Shown: one piece after another, positions 8,308 through 12,579 of the stretch
Layout of the letters: each line of letters begins with the position of its first letter
Numbering within the stretch: position 1 is the first letter of the stretch
NCBI GenBank assembly: GCA_021784995.1
Contig: JAJYHA010000019.1
Location: 1-12,579, forward strand
Direction of reading: 5' to 3'
Length of the DNA: 12,579 nucleotides
Origin: Myxococcales bacterium
GTDB lineage: Bacteria; Myxococcota; Myxococcia; Myxococcales; Anaeromyxobacteraceae
Made by a program: the position numbers and the translations under genes
Notes under the pieces: model-generated
What the model saw: only the letters and a program-made list of their open reading frames with translations
Told to the model about the DNA's origin: nothing
Databases searched by the model: none

Positions 8308-9614
8308 GACGCGATCTCCCTGCGGGCGCGCTCGACGTGCGCCCGCTTCCGGCCCAGCTTCCCGCGCGCCCTGACCTCGAGCGGTGGGAAGAGCGAGTAG
8401 ACGACGTTGGTGGGCTGGTAGGCGCCGCCCGCAGGCGCGGCGGCGCCGCCCAGGTGGCGATGGAGGGCGCCCAGGGCCGTGGCCGGGGGCGGCGGGCGGA
8501 ACGTCCGGCCGGCCAGACGATCGAGCACGGCGCGGGCGGCGAGGAGGCCGCAGGCGGTCGACTCGACGTAGCCCTCGACGCCCGTGATCTGGCCGGCGAA
8601 GAAGAGGTGCGGCCGCTCGCGGTGCGAGAGGTCGGGGGCCAGCACGCGGGGCGCGTCGAGGAAGGTGTTCCGGTGGATCTGCCCCAGGCGCACGAACTCG
8701 GCCCGGCGCAGGCCCGGGATGCGCTCGCGGAAGATGCGCCGCTGCTCGGGCCAGGTGAGACGCGTCTGGAAGCCGACCAGGTTGTAGGCCGTCCCGGCCT
8801 CGTCCTCCCGGCGGAGCTGCACCACCGCGTGCGGACGCCGCCCCGTGCGCGGATCCTCGAGCCCGACGGGCTTCATGGGCCCGTGCGCCAGCACCTCGAC
8901 GCCGCGGGCCGCCATCACCTCGACGGGCAGGCACCCCTCGAAGTAGCGCGGCTCCTCGAAGGCGTGCGGCGCCACCTTCTCACCCGCGAGCAGCGCCTCC
9001 ACGAAGGCGCGGTACTCCGCCTCGTCGAGGGGCAGGTTGAGGTAGTCGTCGCCGCCCCCCTTGTCCCAGCGGGAGCGCGCATAGGCGATCGACGGGTCGA
9101 CCGACTCGGCCAGGACGATCGGCGCGACGGCGTCGTAGAAGTGCAGGTGCCCCCCGCACGCGCGCGCGATGGCCTCGGCCAGCGCGTCGCCGGTCAGCGG
9201 CCCCGTCGCCACCACGGCCGGCGCCGGGCCGGAGGGCAGCTCGGTGACCTCGCCCGGGATCAGGCGGATCCGGGGGTGCGCCCCGATCCGGCGCGTCACG
9301 AGCTCGCTGAAGCGCTCGCGGTCGACGGCCAGCGCGTCGCCGGCGGGGACGCGCGTGGCGTCGGCCGACGCGAGCACGAGGCTCCCCAGACCGCGGAGCT
9401 CCTCGTGGAGAAGCCCGACGGCGTTCTCCGGGTTGTCGGAGCGCAGGGAGTTGGAGCACACGAGCTCGGCCAGCCCGTCGAGACGGTGCGCCGGCGACCG
9501 CCGCGCGGGCTTCATCTCGCGCAGCTCGACCGTGAGCCCGGCCGACGCGAGCTGCCAGGCGGCCTCGCTCCCCGCCAGCCCTCCCCCGATCACCGTGACG
9601 ACGTCGTCGGCCAT
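8298..9614 (-). CDS. trmFO: Methylenetetrahydrofolate-tRNA (uracil-5-)-methyltransferase TrmFO
   Basis: FAD- and folate-dependent enzyme (former Gid) that makes 5-methyluridine at position 54 of tRNA, using 5,10-methylenetetrahydrofolate instead of S-adenosylmethionine. The 438 residues begin with the FAD-binding segment [12 protein letters not shown] (8-19). The two family cysteines are present: C53 in [11 protein letters not shown] and C228 in [25 protein letters not shown] and the C-terminal [14 protein letters not shown] are further TrmFO hallmarks and separate it from MnmG. The ATG at 9614 is chosen because the FAD motif follows directly and GGAG precedes by four bases; an in-frame start at 9707 would only add 31 Arg/Gly-rich residues. 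Its end overlaps the lipoprotein start. Confidence 0.96.
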   Translation of the reverse strand: MADDVVTVIGGGLAGSEAAWQLASAGLTVELREMKPARRSPAHRLDGLAELVCSNSLRSDNPENAVGLLHEELRGLGSLVLASADATRVPAGDALAVDRERFSELVTRRIGAHPRIRLIPGEVTELPSGPAPAVVATGPLTGDALAEAIARACGGHLHFYDAVAPIVLAESVDPSIAYARSRWDKGGGDDYLNLPLDEAEYRAFVEALLAGEKVAPHAFEEPRYFEGCLPVEVMAARGVEVLAHGPMKPVGLEDPRTGRRPHAVVQLRREDEAGTAYNLVGFQTRLTWPEQRRIFRERIPGLRRAEFVRLGQIHRNTFLDAPRVLAPDLSHRERPHLFFAGQITGVEGYVESTACGLLAARAVLDRLAGRTFRPPPPATALGALHRHLGGAAAPAGGAYQPTNVVYSLFPPLEVRARGKLGRKRAHVERARREIASWR

Positions 9615-9773
9615 CGCGCTCCGTCCACCGCGGGCCCTCCGGCCGGAACCGGCGCTGCCGCGGTGGGCTGTCGCCCGGGCCCATCGGCGCCCCTGGTTGT
9701 ACCGCAAGCGCGGGAGACCGGAGGCGCGCCGCGGCCGGCGCCGTGGAAGCGCCCGCGCGCGCCGGCGCCCCGG
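9615..9773 (-). other. 159-base gap between topA and trmFO with a GC-rich hairpin
   Basis: This is the longest gene-free stretch. Just after the topA stop, plus-strand 9723-9763 can fold into a long imperfect hairpin: outer arms GGCGCGC (9723-9729) and GCGCGCC (9757-9763), inner arms GGCGC (9737-9741) and GCGCC (9749-9753), and a 7-base loop. No T-run follows on the minus strand. The rest holds no convincing promoter; TACAAC (about 9702-9697) resembles a -10 but has no matching -35. No ORF with coding character is seen. Confidence 0.35.
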
Positions 9774-12266
9774 CTACGCCTCGGGCTCGGCCGGCACCGG
9801 CGGCGCGTCGGAGTCGCTCCCCGCGCCGCCCCCCTCCTCCCGGCGGAAGTCGCACTCCTTGTTGGGGCAGGCCACGAAGGCGCCGGTCCGCTTCGAGAAC
9901 TTCTGGAGGAGGTAGGTGCTGCCGCAGCTCGGACAGCTCTCCGCGCGCGGGCGATCCCACGAGACGAAGTCACACTTGGGGTAGGAAGAGCAGCCGTAGA
10001 ACGTCTTGCCGCGCTTCGAGCGGCGCTCGCTGATGTAGCCGCCGCAGCCCTTGGGACAGCTCACACCGATGGAGATCGGCTTCGAGGTCTTGCAGTCGGG
10101 ATACCGGGAGCAGGCCAGGAACCGGCCGAACCGACCGCGCTTCACCACCATCGGCGCCCCGCAGCTCGGGCATTTCTCGTCGGTGGTGATCTCCTCCTCC
10201 CGGATGGGCACGATCCGGCCGTCCTCCTCGCGCTGGAAGTTCATCGTGTTGCGGCACTCCGGATAGCCGGAGCAGGCCAGGAACTCGCCCATGCGGCCCC
10301 ACTTGATCACCATCGGCTTGCCGCACTTCTCACAGGTGAGCTCGGTGGCGATCTCCTGGCGCTTGACGTCCCGTATGTTCTTCTCGGCCTCCTCGAGGTC
10401 CTTCTTGAACCCGGTGTAGAAGTCCCTCAGGACCTCCTGCCACTGGGCACCCCCCTCCTCGATCTCGTCGAGCTTCTCCTCCATGCCGGCCGTGAAGCCG
10501 ATCTCCATCTCGCCCGGGAAGCTCTTCACCAGCTCGTCCGTGACGAGGGTGCCGAGGTGGGTGGGCTTGAAGTTGCGCTCCACCTTCTCCACGTATCCCT
10601 TCTCCTGGATGGTCGAGAGGATGGCGGCGTAGGTGGAGGGCCGGCCGATGCCGCGCTCCTCGAGCTCCTTGATGAGGGACGACTCGTTGAAGCGGGGCGG
10701 CGGCTGCGTGAAGTGCTGCTGCGGGTCGAGCCGCCGGAGCTCGAGGAGCATGCCCTCCTCGAGGGGCGGCAGCACGCGCTCCTGGTTCCGCTCCTTCCCC
10801 TCGCCCACCTCGCCCTCCGCCGCCGGCTCCGGCTGCGCCCCCGCCTCGTCCTCCGGGCGCTGCGCGCCGTACACCGCCAGGTAGCCCGGGAACTTCAGGA
10901 TGGAGCCGGTGGCCCGGAAGGTGCCGCGGCCGGCCGCGACGTCGGCCGTGGTCTGGTCGTAGACGGCCGGCACCATCTGGCAGGCGACGAAGCGCTTCCA
11001 GACGAGCTGGTAGAGGCGGAGCATGTCGCGCTCGCCCATCGCCTCCAGATACGGCTCCACGCGCTCCGGCGTCCACTCGAGCGAGGTGGGCCGCACCGCC
11101 TCGTGGGCCTCCTGGGCGGCCTTCTGCCGCGTCCGGTAGACGTTGGGCTGCTCCGGGAGGTGATCGGCCCCGTAGGTCCCGGCGATGTACGCGCGGGCCG
11201 CCTCGATGGCCTCGTTCGAGAGGCGCACCGAGTCGGTGCGCATGTAGGTGATGAGGCCGACGGCGCCCTCGTCGCCCAGGTCGACGCCCTCGTAGAGGCG
11301 CTGGGCCAGGGTCATGGTCTTCTTGGCCGTGAAGCCGAGGCGGTTGGCCGCCTCCTGCTGCAGCTTGGCCGTGGTGAAGGGAGGCGGCGCGTTGCGGCGG
11401 CGCTCCTTGCGCTCCACCGCGGCGACGGTGAAGCGCTCGCGCCCGAGCTCCTCGACGAGGGCCCGGGTGGTCGCGCCGTCCTTCAGCTCGGCGCGCTGCC
11501 CCTCCACCTTGACGAGCCTGGCGCGGAAGTCGGGCGGAACCGCCGCGCCCAGGTCGGCGTCCACGGTCCAGTACTCCTCGGGGCGAAACGCCTGGATCTC
11601 GCGCTCGCGGTCCACGACCAGCCGCACCGCCACCGACTGCACCCGGCCCGCCGAGAGGCCCCGCCGCACCTTGCGCCACAGGATGGGGCTGATCTGGTAC
11701 CCGACGAGCCGGTCGAGGATGCGCCGCGCCTGCTGCGAGTCGAACTTCCTCCGATCGAGGTCGATCGGCTCCCGGATCGCCTTCTGGATGGCGCTCTTCG
11801 TGATCTCGTTGAAGAGGACGCGGCGCACCTTGCCGCCCTGCTCGTGCGTGCCGCCGCCGAGCTCCTCCGCGATGTGCCAGGCGATCGCCTCGCCCTCGCG
11901 GTCGGGGTCGGTGGCCAGGAGCACCCGGTCGGCCTTCCGCGCGGCGCGCTTGATCTCGGAGAGGACCTTCGCCTTCCCCTTGATGACGTCGTAGTCGGGG
12001 AGGAACCCCCGCTCGATGTCCACCCCGATGCGTGACTTCGGCAGGTCCTTCACGTGCCCCACCGACGCCCGCACGTCGAAGGACCGCCCCAGGTACTTCT
12101 TGATGGTCTTGGCCTTCGCCGGCGACTCGACCACCACCAGGGTCGGTCCACCCGGGGGCTTCGTCTCGGTGCGCCGCGCGACCGCGCCGGACGGGGCGTC
12201 CGACCGGTCCACGCGCGTCGCGGTCTTCCTGGTGCTCCTTCGTGCGGTCTTGGCCTGGGGGGACAT
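9774..12266 (-). CDS. topA: DNA topoisomerase I (type IA)
   Basis: Relaxes negatively supercoiled DNA by passing a strand through a transient single-strand break. The 830-residue protein has a basic, Thr/Ser-rich tail of about 40 residues, then a Toprim domain (about 41-155) with catalytic E47 in VESPAKAK and DPDREGE (120-126), then the type IA core with active-site Y341 in LITYMRTDSVRLS and ERGIGRPSTYA (537-547). The C-terminal region carries four zinc-ribbon-like Cys4 units: C645/648/665/671, C699/702/719/725, C737/741/759/765 and C778/781/800/805. The third has CX3C in place of CX2C. The ATG at 12266 is preceded by AAGGA; an in-frame start at 12332 would extend into dprA and lacks family support. 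The acidic segment at about 472-495 looks like a linker. It starts 23 bases after dprA. Confidence 0.97.
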   Translation of the reverse strand: MSPQAKTARRSTRKTATRVDRSDAPSGAVARRTETKPPGGPTLVVVESPAKAKTIKKYLGRSFDVRASVGHVKDLPKSRIGVDIERGFLPDYDVIKGKAKVLSEIKRAARKADRVLLATDPDREGEAIAWHIAEELGGGTHEQGGKVRRVLFNEITKSAIQKAIREPIDLDRRKFDSQQARRILDRLVGYQISPILWRKVRRGLSAGRVQSVAVRLVVDREREIQAFRPEEYWTVDADLGAAVPPDFRARLVKVEGQRAELKDGATTRALVEELGRERFTVAAVERKERRRNAPPPFTTAKLQQEAANRLGFTAKKTMTLAQRLYEGVDLGDEGAVGLITYMRTDSVRLSNEAIEAARAYIAGTYGADHLPEQPNVYRTRQKAAQEAHEAVRPTSLEWTPERVEPYLEAMGERDMLRLYQLVWKRFVACQMVPAVYDQTTADVAAGRGTFRATGSILKFPGYLAVYGAQRPEDEAGAQPEPAAEGEVGEGKERNQERVLPPLEEGMLLELRRLDPQQHFTQPPPRFNESSLIKELEERGIGRPSTYAAILSTIQEKGYVEKVERNFKPTHLGTLVTDELVKSFPGEMEIGFTAGMEEKLDEIEEGGAQWQEVLRDFYTGFKKDLEEAEKNIRDVKRQEIATELTCEKCGKPMVIKWGRMGEFLACSGYPECRNTMNFQREEDGRIVPIREEEITTDEKCPSCGAPMVVKRGRFGRFLACSRYPDCKTSKPISIGVSCPKGCGGYISERRSKRGKTFYGCSSYPKCDFVSWDRPRAESCPSCGSTYLLQKFSKRTGAFVACPNKECDFRREEGGGAGSDSDAPPVPAEPEA

Positions 12267-12289
12267 GCGTCCTTCTTCGGTGGGCCGTG

Positions 12290-12579
12290 CTAGTCGCGGC
12301 GCAGGAAGTAATGGCCCGGCCGCTGCTCGCACAGGCCTCGGATCTCCAGCAGGAGCAGCCCCGCCAGGGCGGGCCCCGGCGCGAGCCCGGCGGCGCGGGC
12401 CACCTCGTCGGCGTGGCGCGGCGCCCGACCGAGCGCGCCCAGCAGCGCGCTCTCGTCCCTCGCGAGCACCGGCACCGGCACGTCGTCCGCGGGCCGCAGG
12501 GAGAGCTGCGCGCCCGCGCCCAGCTCCTGGAGGACGTCTCGCGCGTTCGCCACCGCCCGCGCCCCGGTGCGCAGCAGCG
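12290..12579 (-). CDS. dprA: DprA/Smf C-terminal end with winged-helix domain (cut by right edge)
   Basis: DNA-processing protein A loads RecA on incoming single-stranded DNA during natural transformation. Only 95 residues are present. The first ones, LLRTGARAVANARDVLQEL, match the end of the Rossmann-like DprA core, whose usual form is LIRDGA-LV-A-DVLEEL. The remainder, including ALLGALGRAPRHADEVARAAGL, is the winged-helix DprA tail (about residues 35-95), ending CEQRPGHYFLRRD. The frame is open through the window edge, so the GTG at 12553 is internal and not the start. dprA directly upstream of topA is a common bacterial order and supports the call. The main DNA-binding core is outside the window, so completeness cannot be judged. 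Confidence 0.88.
   Translation of the reverse strand, partial: LLRTGARAVANARDVLQELGAGAQLSLRPADDVPVPVLARDESALLGALGRAPRHADEVARAAGLAPGPALAGLLLLEIRGLCEQRPGHYFLRRD

Noticed and set aside
9615..9707. Upstream in-frame start adding 31 residues to TrmFO
   Set aside because: The added residues are Arg/Gly-rich and unlike the family, whereas the FAD-binding strand begins directly after the ATG at 9614, which has its own GGAG.
8337..12035. Plus-strand open frame of 1232 codons
   Set aside because: It lies opposite topA and trmFO, whose catalytic motifs are intact. Its product is low-complexity Arg/Leu/Gly/Ala/His-rich without any domain. Long antisense open frames are expected where third codon positions are nearly all G or C.
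12267..12332. Upstream in-frame start extending TopA into dprA
   Set aside because: It would overlap the dprA tail, and the ATG at 12266 has an AAGGA before it. The extra 22 residues show no TopA similarity.
12290..12553. Separate small 87-residue gene starting at GTG 12553
   Set aside because: The frame is open to the window edge and the preceding residues match DprA, so this is the DprA C-terminus and not an independent gene.
1..12579. CRISPR arrays, tRNA or rRNA genes, riboswitches, toxin-antitoxin or defence systems
   Set aside because: Reading both strands gave no regularly spaced repeats, no cloverleaf-like segments and no such protein families. Nearly all bases are taken up by the eleven genes described.

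Overview
All eleven recognisable genes in this window lie on the minus strand and read from the right-hand edge to the left. The DNA is very GC-rich, and third codon positions are almost all G or C. The gene families and their order (dprA, topA, trmFO, xerC, hslV, hslU, argD, argF, then a J-domain protein and an Hsp70) suggest a chromosome of Myxococcota (former Deltaproteobacteria), probably an Anaeromyxobacter relative. The taxon is an inference from composition, protein style and gene order, not a database match.

Layout in the direction of transcription: (1) 12579-12290, the C-terminal end of DprA, cut by the window edge. (2) 12266-9774, DNA topoisomerase I with four C-terminal zinc ribbons. 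(3) 9614-8298, TrmFO, the folate-dependent tRNA uridine-54 methyltransferase. (4) 8307-6784, a predicted lipoprotein made of TolB/PD40-type beta-propeller repeats, overlapping trmFO by 10 bases. (5) 6713-5790, a XerC-type tyrosine recombinase. (6) 5749-5210 and 5206-3812, the HslV peptidase and HslU unfoldase. (7) 3792-2587 and 2585-1662, ArgD and ArgF, one base apart. (8) 1597-632 and 635-1, a protein with a J domain and TPR-like repeats, overlapping the start of an Hsp70/DnaK gene by four bases. The Hsp70 runs off the left edge.

The genes are tightly packed. The only gaps above 50 bases are 1598-1661, 6714-6783 and 9615-9773; no gene-free stretch reaches 300 bases. GC-rich hairpins lie in the last two gaps. 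Possible promoters are visible before the J-domain gene (TTGACC and TAATCT, 18 bases apart) and before argD (an extended -10 placed so that the transcript could be leaderless). The likely transcription units are therefore dprA-topA-trmFO-lipoprotein-xerC-hslVU, argDF, and J-protein-Hsp70, although read-through across all of them is possible.

Functionally the window combines DNA processing and topology (DprA, TopA, XerC), tRNA modification (TrmFO), protein quality control (HslUV, J-protein/Hsp70) and arginine synthesis (ArgD, ArgF). The order dprA-topA-trmFO-xerC-hslV-hslU matches the known smf-topA-trmFO-codV-clpQ-clpY cluster of Bacillus. The points that depart from it are the propeller lipoprotein inserted after trmFO, argDF in the place of codY, and the coupled J-TPR/Hsp70 pair. 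I saw no CRISPR array, RNA gene, insertion sequence or prophage, and nothing that amounts to a clearly undescribed system.
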